Source: Dryas octopetala
Lineage: Eukaryota; Streptophyta; Magnoliopsida; Rosales; Rosaceae
Direction of reading: 5' to 3'
NCBI GenBank assembly: GCA_963921425.1
Contig: OY992836.1
Location: 17,439,614-17,503,613, forward strand
DNA: 64,000 nt
Below are positions 12,680 through 24,259 of the stretch, one piece after another. The notes under the pieces were generated by a model. That model was given only the letters and a program-made list of their open reading frames with translations, was not told the DNA's origin and ran no database searches. Positions within the stretch are counted from its first letter, which is position 1. Each line of letters opens with the position of its first letter. A program made the translations under genes and the position numbers.

Positions 12680-14790
12680 TATTACAAGGTGGGTTAGTCC
12701 CGCTCCCTTGTAATTATGTCATGTTGGATAGAGCTAACTATTTAGTGAAGTTTTCTCCATTTGAGCCTAGGGTGGCACAGCCTTTCGAATTAGTGCTTTC
12801 TTGTTATTCAGATATATTAATATTTCATAATTTGCAGTATCTGAACATGTGTTTATGTGATTGTAAACCGAGATAGTATTTATTTTAACTGTTCAATGCA
12901 TTTGTTCTGTCAGATGCCGAAAGGCGCCAAGTTGTCCTGTCTCATTCAATTTTTTGATATTTGTTAGTTGATGCATTTTGACCAGATAAATGATTTGCTT
13001 GTGTGTGACAGCAAAGGAAGTGTATCTTTATTACTAATTTACTTCGTACTTGGGGAGGAGGTGTGGGTTTTAGACTCACCAAGTCTGTTATTAGATTAAT
13101 GGTTGGTGGTTTTCTTGTCCTTAATAATCTTGTCTTGAAATGGCTTTTGATCAGGTTTACTGTGCAAAAATGATAATTAAACAAGAATTAAAATATCAAA
13201 GGCACATCGCTCGGTTCAGAATGTTACGTTTGATTTACTCAATCTAAAGAGGCTACACAATTGATGATGTTATCTTTCATACACCCAGTAAAGAAATATT
13301 ACCATAATTCTATTTTAGGAAAAAAAAAAATTTACATGTTTTGCATAAAACAGCTTGTGATAACAGTGTTTAAAGCACATGATGGATTGCATGCTACAAT
13401 ATTTGATTCATGGTCTGGTACCAAATGTAAGTCTTCCTTGCCAATAGGTATTAAATGCAACTAATTCTTGCACTCGTAGCAAATTGTCATATAACTTTGC
13501 ACATGATTCAAATCTGCAAAAAATATAAACATTTAAGCATTTATGAATGAATTCATGTATGGTAGTACAGTGTATAAAAAGAAAAGCTACCACATCGTAC
13601 CTTACTTCTGTATACCTTTCTGTTTATCTAATTTATTTATGTGAAAAAAAGAACATTAAACCTGGTGATTAAAGTCTTATATAGAGGTGTTGTGAGTGCA
13701 AACTGCACATATACAAAAAAGAAAAAGGACAATAGGAACATTAAACCCATCAACAGGAAGAGGGATGAAGAAGGTGAGAGGGAAGCTCCTCCAACATATA
13801 TACTTGAATCGTTCAATCAATTTTTGCTTTCAAAATTTGTTTTAAGAGAATATATTGGTTTTAAAAGATTGAGTTTGTAGTTCGACCCACCTCCAAATTA
13901 TCGAACAAACTTTTTATTAAGGTTATATCTCCTGGTAATTTTTTTAGGTATCCATCTACTTTATTAAATATTCCAATTTGGTACATACGTTTTCAGTTTG
14001 AACAATGTCAAAGCATGTGATTTTTGATAATTCTGATGAGCTAAAAAGGTCCAACCTTTTTTTTTTTTTTTTGGCCAGGAGAAAAAAAAAAAAAAAGGTC
14101 CAACCTTAAATAACTGAATGAAGGGGTAAAATGAAATATACCCTTTTCTATTTTACTATATATGTTACGGACAATTGATGATTGACCATATCTAGGAGCC
14201 ATTTTGGAAAAGGGGGAATATGCTTGTAATTGTATATAGACATGGAGAGAATGTGTCCTTAGATTAATCACTAAATTAAGGGATTGTCCCATGTAAGAAG
14301 AGAAAAAAAGAGAGTGCTAGAGTGTCCTATTTGTGCCACATAAGTCTTTACAAAGACTATATATTTTAACCTTTTTACAAAATATTATAAAACTTACATT
14401 ACAAAAAAATATTTTATCCCTAAATTTAAAAAACCTAACGTGATCTCTTCAAAAAAAAAAAAAATGAATAATAATAATAATAATAACCCGAATTTACCCA
14501 AAAATTTTAGATCGATCTGTTTAGATCTCTAGCTATTCTTTACCAAAAAAAAAAAACTTTTAACTCTGTTTTCAATCCTTTTTTTTTCGATGTCACATTC
14601 CCTCCTTAGCCACATGGTAAGTTTTAATAAACTCTTACATGCATATTCACCAAAGTTGGTTGTCGATTAGTGGGGATTATATACTGTTTGGTTATTAACA
14701 AGACTACCACAATATGCATAATTAGGTGTTTAGTTATTAGCAATTTAGACTCATGCCTCTCTAATTAGTCTTAGGATCAAAATTTAAAAC
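12680..14790. other. Alfin-like 3' UTR and AT-rich intergenic region
   Basis: After the Alfin 3' UTR there is about 2 kb of AT-rich spacer with no supported gene. Long A/T tracts occur near 14060 and 14450, and a short repeat of AAGGTCCAACCTT brackets the T/A tract at 14046-14107. Predicted ORFs here lack signal peptides, motifs or splice structure. Confidence 0.5.
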
Positions 14791-15537
14791 TTAGGCATAA
14801 ATTCAATTTAGACACATAATTATATAAGCTATTTCAACGGAGTCCATGAACTTTAAAATATTTCAAATATACACCCGATCTATTATCTAAATTGAAAAAT
14901 GAATTTCTGTCTATTGATTCGTTGAGAGATCAGTTAAATGATAGCTTGGATTTTGCTGATCGGGATGAATTGGCGACGTGGCGCTATTTCAGCAAACATT
15001 TCCCGCCAAATGAGCGACACGGGCCCACAATTTAATAATAATAGAGAGAGAGAGTTTGTGGGCCTGTGTCAGGGGTTAGGTGGACCCGTGTCGCTCATTT
15101 CGCGGGAAATGAGCGACACGGGTCCACCTAACCCCTGACACGGGTCCACAAACTCATCATCTCTTTCTCGCTCGTTGAACACAAGTGAGAGATTTATATT
15201 CTAATTTGGGGGAAAACGTGATGTTTTTTGGAGACTAAATGGTCAGGAGAGCGTTCGACGAGCAGGAAAGAGGTAATGGGTGTGTGGGCCCGTGTCAAGT
15301 GGACATGTGTTGCTCATTTGGCGGGAAATGTATGCTGAGTTGGTGCTACGTCGCCAATTAATCCCCGTTAGCAAAATGCAAGCTGACATTTAACTGATCT
15401 CTCAAGAAATTGATGGACGAAATTTCATTTTTTCAATTTACATAATAAATCAAGTGTATATTTGAAATATTTAAAAGTTCGTGAACCCCGTTGAAATAGC
15501 ATATATAGTTATGTGTCTAAATTGAATTTATGCCTAA
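14791..15537. mobile_element. Foldback/MITE element with long terminal inverted repeats
   Basis: The ends are long, high-identity inverted repeats: TTAGGCATAAATTCAATTTA on the left, its reverse complement at 15518-15537 on the right. Complementarity continues inward through CTATTTCAACGG and TGGCGACGT/ACGTCGCCA blocks. No transposase is encoded. A short AAAATTTA repeat occurs near each end but does not abut the left terminus, so the superfamily is left open. Confidence 0.85.
15052..15155. repeat. Near-perfect palindrome, two 49-bp arms
   Basis: Arms at 15052-15100 and 15107-15155 are reverse complements with about two mismatches, separated by 6 bases. The arms carry the GTGTCGCTCATTT and AAATGAGCGACAC blocks. 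The palindrome sits inside the foldback element and could extrude a cruciform or be transcribed into a long hairpin. Confidence 0.92.
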
Positions 15538-16092
15538 AATTTATGAACGATAGTTGTTAATAAAAAAAAGTCATTCATACATAAATCACTTTTGATGAAT
15601 TATGGCATGCAGTTTTTGTATATAAAATCATTGAAACTGTTGTAAATGTTATTTGATTGTTTAAAACTGAAATAATAAACGGGATTATTATTATTATAAT
15701 TTTTGTTAGATTAGTGTAAATCAAATCTTTAATCTATTCTAATTTATTACTCTACCATTCCTCACCATAATTGGACGAATTCCAAGAGCAAAATGTAAAA
15801 CAAGTTTCATAGTAAGTAGCAGAGATTAATGAAAGATAATAGAAGAGGAATTGGTGAGAACATTTTCATGCATTCACACAAACGATTGCACCGGTAAGGC
15901 TTTGTATTTATATTAGAGCCAAATAAACCCTGCTAATTAAGCATAACAAATTTACAAACCGATAGAATTTGGTTAGAATCGATCGGTTTGAGCTGTTTAA
16001 CCGATGCCTAGCTTGCTGATGTAGCTTTGCTAAGCTGGAATTCCTTCTACTAGTCACACTTTGGTCTGTACTGTGTGTTGCAGATGCTATGG
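15538..16092. other. AT-rich intergenic spacer
   Basis: I see no gene or clear repeat between the foldback element and the first secreted-peptide pseudogene. Confidence 0.4.
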
Positions 16093-16397
16093 TTAAGTAT
16101 AGGGTTTGGATATTGGGTTTGTGTGCGGTCTTTTACCACAAGATGCGAAGTAAAAATCCATACAATCCAAAAACCGTTTTTCTGTTCGTCGTCTTTGAAA
16201 ACAAGGTTTGATGGCTTGATATAGACACATATAATATTTGGAACCTTCGATATTTTTTGATCTAAACCCATCAACTGAAGATGAGAGGAAAGTGGAGAAG
16301 GAAGAGAGGATGAGAGATCATCTTCTGCTTGCACTACGGCTCGGATAATCCATCCCAACATTATCACCATAACTACTCTCAAATGATTTTCCTTCAT
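16093..16397 (-). pseudogene. Frameshifted type-A secreted Cys-rich gene
   Basis: The start (MKENHLRVVMVIMLGW) and the signal-peptide end VVQAEDD match the intact type-A genes. After the Ser-rich linker the original frame runs on to 16050 without the family's C-terminal domain. In a shifted frame from about 16280 down to a stop at 16093 the expected domain is present, with cysteines spaced CX7C, 12 residues, CX7C and flanked by YYMC and ASCGKR. Relative to the gene at 18086 a gap of about 16 bases, not a multiple of three, lies in the linker. The gene therefore looks recently inactivated. Translation in the first frame would give a secreted 115-residue product with an unrelated tail. Confidence 0.75.
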
Positions 16398-16959
16398 TGC
16401 TTTAATTTACACCCTCTATTGAAATGTTTGTTGTTTCAAAGTTGTATATATTTTATGTTTTTCTTTCTGTCTTATATTATTTGAAGAGCAAGGTAGAAGA
16501 CATAAATTTTAGTTTCTTAGTTGTTCATGGATTTCAAGTTAATTTATCCGACCAATTAATGATGAGAAAACGAAGGCTAGACGGAGAGATGAAGCATTTT
16601 GCTTATTAGACCGCAACTTGGATAAAGACTATCAAATTCACTAAACAAAAATATATATTAATTTTTTGATACTATAACTTTATAAACGAAGAGAAAACAA
16701 AGGCACCAGAGATGAAGCATTTTGCTTATTGCACCGCAAATGAAACAATGATATTCAAATTTGGGGATTTGAATTCTCTACTTTTCTTATTTTTATATAT
16801 ATGTACTCTCTTTATTAATTAATCTTGTATCGGCTTAATTTATATATTTCCTTAATTTACCTAATAATACTGATATATATATATTTTCATATATTGGACG
16901 AAATCGAATCTGTTATCATTCATGTCAATATACTTGTACCTTAGAATTTGTACCTTAAG
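16398..16959. other. Upstream flank of the 16-kb pseudogene
   Basis: AT-rich spacer with the short phrase GATGAAGCATTTTGCTTATT repeated near 16590 and 16711. No gene is supported. Confidence 0.35.
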
Positions 16960-17410
16960 GCTTAAACATAGGCAGAGTGGTTTATATTCGATAAAAAAAA
17001 TTTGTACTCGTATCAATACAAGATTTGGTTGTTGCGTAGTTATGTAAGACAGTGTTACGACTTGTTGAGGATTGAGCACTTTATGTATTTTATAAACACA
17101 AGTAGGTTAATTACCATATCATGGATTTAAATATGTCACCAAGTTTATAAAGATTTAAAAACAAAATACATGTTCTGTACGTACGTAATACAAGTAGTGC
17201 CCATAAGCTCTCGTACGTTGACACAAGATATGATGCTAGCTAGTCCTTCTCGTTAATTTATTACTATTTATGACAAACGAGGCTTTATTACCAACAAGCT
17301 CTGAAATGTCACTAATTATTTCCACATGATTCAAATCTGTCAAAGAAATATAGATTGTAAGAATTTAAGATATAGGTTTTCATGTAATTAACATATATGT
17401 CAAAGATATA

Positions 17411-17513
17411 TAGCAGTTGGTGGGCATCCCAGTTGAAAGCTATGCTCGTAGTGTTTGTTCCTCTACATCCAAATTCGATTCTCCTTTCCTATAAATCTAA
17501 AAAAAAAAAAAAA
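17411..17513 (+). mobile_element. SINE with A-tail and target-site duplication
   Basis: The element is about 100 bp, begins TAGCAGTTGGTGGGCA, contains a B-box-like AATTCGATTCTCC and ends in a long A tract. The 9-bp direct repeat AAAGATATA flanks it at 17402-17410 and 17514-17522. It belongs to the same family as the element at 37320 (shared TTGGTGGGCA start and TTCGATTC box). Confidence 0.85.
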
Positions 17514-18085
17514 AAAGATATAAATATTAAATTTATGCTTGAATGTGAAAAAAGAAAATTATTAAAGGTTGTATGCAATTTTACATGCATGACATGAGTA
17601 ACACAACAAAATAAAAGTAAAAATGATAAGAACATATAAATCGACATTTTTCTCCTTAAACAATACACTTTCAATCTTAAAACGAACTTTTTGGTTAAAA
17701 GTTTTTTTTTTTTTTTTTCTATAACCCCAGCCACCCTTCAAAAAATTGAAGAACTATAATATTTCCATCTTCACTTAACGTAAACTCGAAAGGTAAACTC
17801 TGAACAAGTGAAAAACAAAAGCTGTTCAATTTGGATTCTCATGAACAGAAGGCCAATCTGTCAATGTATATATATATTACAATAGATGACTGATCAAAAC
17901 ATATATTCGTAATGTACGTGGTTCTTCCTCTAAAAAAATCGCATTAATTATATGCGTATGAATTTGATTAATTACTAGGGTGTCATTAATAGAACATATG
18001 TATGCATGTTTTTTTTTTGTCAATGAAGGAAGTTAATAGAGTAAAATATATATATATATACACATACGTACCAAATACAAAGTTT

Positions 18086-18454
18086 TTACTCAGGGTGAGG
18101 GTGTCTTTCAGCACATTCTTTGCGACGATCTTCCAAACATATCACGAAAGCTCTAAAAGTTTTTTGTTTTGAACATTTTCTAACAGCCTTAAGTAGACAA
18201 TCATGATATTCATGATATTTATGATTAGAAACCTCCTTTTTTTTCCGTGTGAAGAAACGAGGTAATTTTGCAAGCAAACGATGCCTGGAAAATTTATATC
18301 CATCTATTGAAGAGGGTGGAATAAGATCATGAAAGAGAGGTGAAGTAGAAATAATGGGAGATGGAGCATCTTCTGCTTCCACTACACCTTGGATGAGACT
18401 CATCCATCCCAATATTATCACTATAAGTACTACTCTCCAATGATTTTCCTCCAT
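18086..18454 (-). CDS. Type-A small secreted Cys-rich protein (intact)
   Basis: An intronless gene for 122 residues. The start is the Met of MEENHWRVVL, which is conserved in the siblings. A longer in-frame start at 18517 would add 21 residues that block signal-peptide recognition. A hydrophobic signal segment (VVLIVIILGWMSLIQGVV) is followed by EAEDAPSP and a Ser/Pro-rich linker. A basic stretch (RHRLLAKLPRFFTRKKK) leads into the C-terminal domain, where four cysteines are spaced CX7C, 11 residues, CX7C, followed by a HPHPE end. The spacing suggests two helices joined by two disulfides. I do not recognise a named family, though the fold resembles helical-hairpin or thionin-like secreted plant peptides. 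Function unknown. Confidence 0.75.
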   Translation of the reverse strand: MEENHWRVVLIVIILGWMSLIQGVVEAEDAPSPIISTSPLFHDLIPPSSIDGYKFSRHRLLAKLPRFFTRKKKEVSNHKYHEYHDCLLKAVRKCSKQKTFRAFVICLEDRRKECAERHPHPE

Positions 18455-19030
18455 TACCTTTACACACACTTCGATCTTTTTTGAAATATTTGTTGTTCTT
18501 AAATTGAATAAATACATACGTTTTATGTACCAAAAAAAATACTATGAGCTTTATAAGGTATACACCTTTTGACGAACTTCAATAATCAAAGAGTTTCAAA
18601 TTTGGCTTATGAGTTTCAAATCTCATAAGAATATGTTGATTTAACAAAGAGAGGGATACTAATTAACTTTGAGTAAAGTTAGATCATGATTAAATTTATT
18701 TAATTTCCTATAAAGTGCACTTTTCATCCATGGATTTTACCAAAGATTTCAATTTAATTAGTTCATATTTCTTTTTTAAATTTGAACAATGTTAATTGTT
18801 TAGTTTTGAATTCAAATTAATTAATATAGTTGAAACGTTTGGAGAATATTTATATTAGTAAAAGGTTTCTTTACTCTCTTCTTTATTATTTTTATTTTTT
18901 ATAGTGGGAGAGTGGCTTTAGTGTGAAGAAACTTTGGTGTACGTTCTAGAATAAAGTTTATCAATGTGAAGTAACTTTTAGTTGGAACAAAATATTAAAA
19001 TTTAAACAAAACTAATATACATTATTAATA

Positions 19031-19469
19031 GGGTTTATTTCATATTTAGTACCTAAACTTTGACCCTTGTCTTAATGTGGTACCTAAACTTTTATTTGTC
19101 CCAATTGAGTACCTAAACTTTTATTTTGTGTCTAATAGGTACCAAAATGAATTTTTGTTAAAATTGTCAATAAAAATTAGGGGCAATATAGTCAAAGTAT
19201 ATTTTAATTATTTTCTTTATATGTTTAAAATTATTAAAAAAAAAACACACAACAAACAAAAAAAATTAAAAATTAAAATTAAAAAATAAATTTTTTGAAA
19301 TGACTATATATATTGCCCCTAACTTTTGTTGATAATTTTAACAGAAATTCATTTTGGCACCTATTAGACACAAAATAAAAGTTTAGGTAATCAATTGGGA
19401 CAAATAAAAATTTAGGTACCACATTAAGACAATGGTCAAAGTTCAGGTACTAAATATGAAAAAAAACTC
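19031..19469. mobile_element. MITE with 9-bp TSD (Mutator-like)
   Basis: The 439-bp element has long inverted ends (TTTCATATTTAGTACCT on both). It is flanked by the perfect 9-bp repeat TTATTAATA at 19022-19030 and 19470-19478. The paralogous flank near 27210 lacks it, which gives an empty site. It has no coding capacity. Confidence 0.9.
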
Positions 19470-19513
19470 TTATTAATATATAGCATTTTTCCCTATAAGA
19501 AGGGAATTTTATT

Positions 19514-19611
19514 TTAGTCCAAATGGTGAGGGTGAAAGGGGTAATGATTTAAGATTAGGCTAGATTCATGGTTCGATTCCCTTTAATATAACCAAAAAAA
19601 AAAAAAAAGAC
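19514..19611 (+). mobile_element. SINE-like insertion with A-tail
   Basis: About 98 bp, with a tRNA-type B box (GGTTCGATTCC) and a run of about 15 A. It is flanked by an imperfect 9-bp repeat (AATTTTATT at 19505, AATTTCATT at 19612). The paralogous sequence near 27250 reads continuously through the site without the insertion, supporting the call. It appears to be a different SINE family from that at 17411. Confidence 0.7.
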
Positions 19612-19811
19612 AATTTCATTAATTCAAAGAAACTTAACAGTTAATTTAACAAAATAAAATAAAACTTTGGATTAAATGCCAGTTAATTATCAAAAAAGTT
19701 CACCAAAACAGTATATAAGAGTTTTTTTTATAGTTTAAATACTAATCAAATTCCATTACAAGTATTCGAAACTTTGAATGCTAGACCAACTATTTTTCCC
19801 AACTTTTCAAA

Positions 19812-20650
19812 TTTGACTATGCTTGAGTTGGTATTGCTGTGAAAAAAATTGTTATGAAGTAAAACAGCTGTAGAGTAAAGTCAGTTGTAAAGTAAAGCAG
19901 TTGAATGTTTGGTAAACTATATTTTCAAAAGTACTGTGAGTGCAAAAAACAGTATCAAGGTACGTGTTTAGAAAATTTTAATGTAAAACTGTTGTGGCTG
20001 TTTATAAGTGCTAAAATAGACATGATGCTGAAAGTGCTTTTGACTTATTTGCTTGGTCTAAAACAAGCTTTTTACTTGTTTATAATTTTTGATCTACAAA
20101 TTTATATTAGGGAGACTTAGAGTTAAGTCCATTTTATGAGTCTTTCTTAGATTAAGACCGGTAGTAATTTAGGGTTTTTAATTAAGTTCTTTTATTTTTT
20201 TTCTTTGACGGCTTTATCTTAGGTTTTAACTCCAAGATTTTGGGCTCCGCCCAAAATCTCGGAGTTAAAGCCTAACATACAGCCTCTACAAAGCTCACTC
20301 TACACCCTAAGAGGGGAAATACCCTTTAAATAGGGGTAAATGCCCTTCAAATTGAGGAATGATTTTATTATGAATTAAAAGAATTTTCTTATAAATTAAA
20401 AGGACTTTATTATGAATTAAAAAGATTTTCTTATAAATTATTATGTTTTAAAATGATTTTCTTATAAATTTTAAAACACCCACGGTCTTCATTTAAAAAC
20501 TGTTTTTTTAAATGATCTAAGTCTAATTTCTTTATATTAACATTAAAATTTCTAAAAACAAAATCTTTAAATAAGTATGCATATTATTTTTGTAGGTATA
20601 TTATAATTTTAATGGTACAAATAAAATACCATAACAAACATATCAAGAAA
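19812..20650. mobile_element. Degraded copy of the PIF/Harbinger-like element at 31520
   Basis: Left part (GTAAAACAGCTGTAGAGTAA, TGTTTGGTAAACT) and right part (AGGTATATTATAATTTTAAT, CAAATAAAATACCATA) match the element at 31520-33202. About 400 bp of unrelated sequence with a strong hairpin sits between them. The outer ends are not intact, so it is a relic. Confidence 0.6.
20226..20268. repeat. 20-bp-arm hairpin
   Basis: Arms at 20226-20245 and 20249-20268 pair with one mismatch across a 3-base loop, and the stem includes AGATTTTGGGC / GCCCAAAATCT. It lies inside the interrupted relic element. Confidence 0.85.
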
Positions 20651-21511
20651 TACAATTTCTCTTTTTTCATCTTCTCTCTATTTTTCCTCACTGATATTCT
20701 TACTCCATGAATCTTATCAATTAGCTATGTAGTACATAAGCCAAGAAGGACCTTCCTCGATCTAACCAGAAAAAACAAAAAACACTCAAATTACACAACA
20801 TAAACGTGCCAAAGATTGGTCACTACATTACACTCCCAAGTCCCAAGGTCTATAATTAACAACTGATATGTTTTAAAAAGAATTAGCTGCACATATATTG
20901 TTGATCTATTTTCTAACAAGTTTTTTGGGTGCCAATGATCATTAATCTAGTCTTTTATGACACAGTCTCCTCTTTGTTGGGAGGAGGTTCTAGGTTCAAA
21001 TCTCATGGCAACAATTGTTGATAAAAAAAATAGAGTTTTTGGGTACAATAGTTGTCTAACTTGATATGCTAAAATGTAGACATATACTAACTAGTAATTG
21101 GGCTAATAATATTTCTTTCCACAAAGTTGGAGAGGCCCCAAATCAGCCAAGTCAAAACTATTTAGCAAACTTATTCTTACTAAAAAAAGTATTTTTTAGT
21201 GAGTATTTTAACTTATACTAAATATGAATAATGATAATAACAAGGACAATTTTGGTATAAAATACAAAAGTTATTCTACTATTAGGTGAAAATCGTTAAT
21301 GTATGTCAACAGTTTAAAACCCCTTATAATTAATTAATATGTAGTTCTAGGAATTAGTTATATATATGTAATTATGAAATATACATATGCATAATGCATG
21401 TGTTTTAGATTTGTGTCAATGAAGAAGCAACTAGTAGACTAAGATTATTTATACGTACCAATTTAAAATTTGCATCCAGAGGTATCTTTCGTCCACGAAA
21501 CCAAAAGTACA
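20651..21511. other. Intergenic spacer
   Basis: AT-rich sequence without a supported gene. A tRNA-like B-box phrase (GGTTCAAATCTC) near 20993 followed by a short A run could be a decayed SINE, but I see no target-site duplication. Confidence 0.35.
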
Positions 21512-21841
21512 CTAATTGCTCCCACTTTTGCGACGTTTTTCAGCACAATTATCAGCCATATGAAATTTCATACAATAAATGAATTTTTCTTTTTCTTTTT
21601 CTTTTTGACATTGTAAAGTAGCCCAACTTAAACATTCATAATATTTAGGAAAGAATTTTTTTATGAAACGTTGATAGAACGGAATTCGAATTCCATCAAT
21701 TGAAGAGAATGGAGAAATATGAGAAAGCTCAAGTGAAGGAGAAGGAGAGGAAGAAGGAACATCTTCTGCTCGTATTAGAACTTGGATAATGACCATCCAG
21801 CCCAATATTAACACCGCAAGTCTAAACTGATTTTCCTCCAT
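21512..21841 (-). CDS. Type-A small secreted Cys-rich protein (intact)
   Basis: An intronless 109-residue protein. It starts MEENQFRLAVLILGWMVIIQ, a signal peptide homologous to that of the 18086 gene, ending near IRAED. A Ser/Pro linker (PSSSPSPSLELSH) follows, and the SSIDG phrase is conserved with the sibling. The C-terminal domain (YYECLSWATLQC...YCMKFHMADNC) has cysteines spaced CX7C, 11 residues, CX8C. The middle of the domain is unusually rich in alternating Lys/Glu, consistent with a charged helix. Secretion is inferred from the signal peptide. Function unknown. Confidence 0.75.
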   Translation of the reverse strand: MEENQFRLAVLILGWMVIIQVLIRAEDVPSSSPSPSLELSHISPFSSIDGIRIPFYQRFIKKFFPKYYECLSWATLQCQKEKEKEKFIYCMKFHMADNCAEKRRKSGSN

Positions 21842-22639
21842 TGTTGTTACAAATTTTTTTGAATTGTTTGTTGTTTATGAATTATAATATATACTATAAG
21901 AATTTTAAGTATGGACTTTTGAAATACTTTAATCTTCAAAGAATTTCAAACATATTTTATTATTTAGTTCGTAAACGTACATTTTCAATCAAAGTACTTA
22001 TCGGTTATTTAAATTTTTTCATGTAATTTTTTAGGGGGAACTATATTTCTTATTTTGAATGATATTAATTAATTCTTTAGATATATATGTAGTAATCTAA
22101 TTGAGTCATGAACATTTATAGTGGTGAAAAGTATACTTTACCTTTTCCTTGGTATGAAAGTGCATGGCTTGAGTGTGAATGTGATTAACATAAAATCAGT
22201 AATTTAAATAAAGCCTATTATCAATATATTGTGTCTTTTGATTAAGCACAACAATTTATTTGGCTAAGTCATAATTCTTTGTAGGAAAAAAAAAAAAAAA
22301 AAGAATTCATGTCTTTACCCATATTTTATTTTAGGTTATTACTTTTGAGTTTTTTTTTTAATTTTTTTTTATAATGAGAGAGTCGATTTAAATTTAAATT
22401 TGAGACCTCTTTTTATAAAATGAAGAAAAATATCACTAGATTATAACAAGTTGATCATTCACTATTTTTGTATTTCGGTTCCATTTTTTTTCATTTATTA
22501 TGAGTTCTTAAATACTATTATAATGTGAAGTGAGCACCACGAAGAATCCCTTAAATAAGAAATGCAATGGCCACTTTCTTCAATCTATCTTTTCCACCAA
22601 CCTTCTCTTTTATTATTTTCATTTAGTAGTATATTTTCA
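21842..22639. other. Upstream flank of the 21.5-kb gene
   Basis: Promoter-side sequence sharing phrases with the flanks at 18.7 and 26.2 kb (GTGCATGGCTTGAGTGTGAA resembles GAGTGGCTTTAGTGTGAAG), so it is a more diverged copy of the same ancestral upstream region. No other gene is seen. Confidence 0.45.
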
Positions 22640-22905
22640 TGATAAGAACCATTTATTTTCTAAATCATTCTTTGAAGATTATCTCTGCAAAAAATTAATT
22701 AACTAAATCGAAAATCATTTGGTCATATAATCTTTGTCAAATAAACAAACAGTGAATCAAACTATTACCATAACCGTTTGTTTATTTGATCACGAATACA
22801 TAACCGAAAGATTTTTAATTTAGTTGATTTTTTACAAAAGATGATCTTCATAGAATGATTTAAAAAATGAACGGTTTTAACTATGAATTTACATTGTAAA
22901 TGAAA
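22640..22905. mobile_element. Foldback MITE, degraded
   Basis: The two halves are imperfect inverted repeats: CAAAAAATTAATTAACTAAA pairs with TTTAGTTGATTTTTTACAAA, and AAATAAACAAAC with GTTTGTTTATTT. The same layout and motifs occur in the elements at 33325, 33755 and 50301. No ORF. Confidence 0.7.
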
Positions 22906-23260
22906 ATAATAATTAAAAAAAAATCAGTTGAAAAAGGAGATTGAAATATGTGGATAACATTCTCCAAAATAAATTAAGGATGCCAAACTCTGTGTACAAG
23001 GCTGATTGGTTTATATTTTGATAAATGAATTTGTACTCGATCATTTCAAATTATCACTAACACCAAATTAGGTACGTAAGAACTTGTTAATTACGACTTC
23101 TTGTGATAGAGCACTTTCGTTATTGTATAAACACAAGCATTTCGATGCGCGTTATCATATTATGGACCATGTCACATTGTCACCAAGTTTCTACAGATTT
23201 AAAACAGAAGACATGTTTTGTAATAAAGCAAGGATTGCTATAAGCACTAGCTCATACGTT

Positions 23261-23587
23261 TTTTTTTTTTATTATTGAAATGAGTACCTCAATTTATTTA
23301 GACAATAAAAGGTACATCAACGGCTCAAACCAAAGGGCTCAGGCAATTAAGGAGGTATTTCCTCCATCGATCCATACAGATAACCCTTGCAAAGAGAGTG
23401 CATGAGCAGCCAATTCGAATATGGGCTGCCATATTACATTGTCTAGATATATACATATAATTCACAAGTATATACAGCGCTGTAACGAAGCCTAAATACC
23501 CTTGAGCAGACCACGTACCCTCCATACCATAGTGAACACCATCTGTACGGATCAGATTCACCACAGCCTGGGCATCCGTTTCCACCA
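23261..23587 (-). mobile_element. 5'-truncated LINE fragment (RNase H-like 3' end)
   Basis: On the - strand an 87-codon ORF begins MVETDAQAVVNLI and contains ISRQCNMAAH. These are the acidic active-site and C-terminal motifs of the RNase H-like domain at the 3' end of plant LINE ORF2. An A tail (T run at 23259-23270 on the + strand) follows. The perfect repeat CTCATACGTT flanks it at 23251-23260 and 23588-23597. The paralogous empty site lies near 17210-17222 (CTCTCGTACGTT). It is a typical 5'-truncated, dead insertion. Confidence 0.9.
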
Positions 23588-24259
23588 CTCATACGTTGAC
23601 AGATCTAAATGATGCGAAAAGAATTAGTGACATTTTAATACTTATTGGTAATAAAGTCTCGTTTATCATAATAATAATTAACGAGAAAGACAAGCGCACA
23701 AAATCACATATATATATCTAAGAAATATAAAAATTTATTTATGATTGAATATATGTTTGTATGATAATGAACATATATACGAGACTACACATCACACCCC
23801 AATACCAAGAATTAATGTTTATGTAATTCATGTGAAAAAGAAATTAAAAAGAAAAATATTAAAAATTATATGGTGTAGTCACATGAGTAATTTTTTTGGT
23901 GTGACCGTCACACTGTCACCTAATGTTACTACACATATGTTATAACACATGCATATTTAGTAATAATGCATAAAATATAAACTTGTATTAGTTTATAACA
24001 CCATATATGCGGCGGTGTGATGATCATACACAAAACTTTTCTAGTCATATGCATGAGTAACACAAAAAAAGAACATGACAAGATATATAAATTGACATTG
24101 TTCTCCCTCAAATAAAACATTCTCAATCTTAAACCAAAATAATTTTTTCATCCTTAATTAAATAAATGTATATTTGCTCTCTTAAAAAAAAAAAATTTAT
24201 TGTTTAAGTTTCTTTTCTACATGCAACCCTAGCCACCATCACAAGTCACATTTAAAAAA

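Larger units (their letters stand above)
16960..19020. repeat. Segmental duplication, copy I
   Basis: This block aligns end to end with about 22990-26430. It includes the downstream sequence near 16975-17230, the type-A gene (18086-18454) and its upstream region to about 19020. Shared phrases include TGTCACCAAGTTT, AAAACAAAAGC and the promoter-side GAGAGTGGCTTTAGTGTGAAG. Copy I lacks the LINE and the ~1-kb insertion seen in copy II, so it shows the empty sites, but it has its own SINE at 17411. Confidence 0.8.

Noticed and set aside
16050-16092. Extension of the 16-kb reading frame to a 115-residue product
   Set aside because: The tail has no family resemblance, and the expected cysteine domain is in another frame of the same DNA, so the extension is treated as a result of the frameshift.
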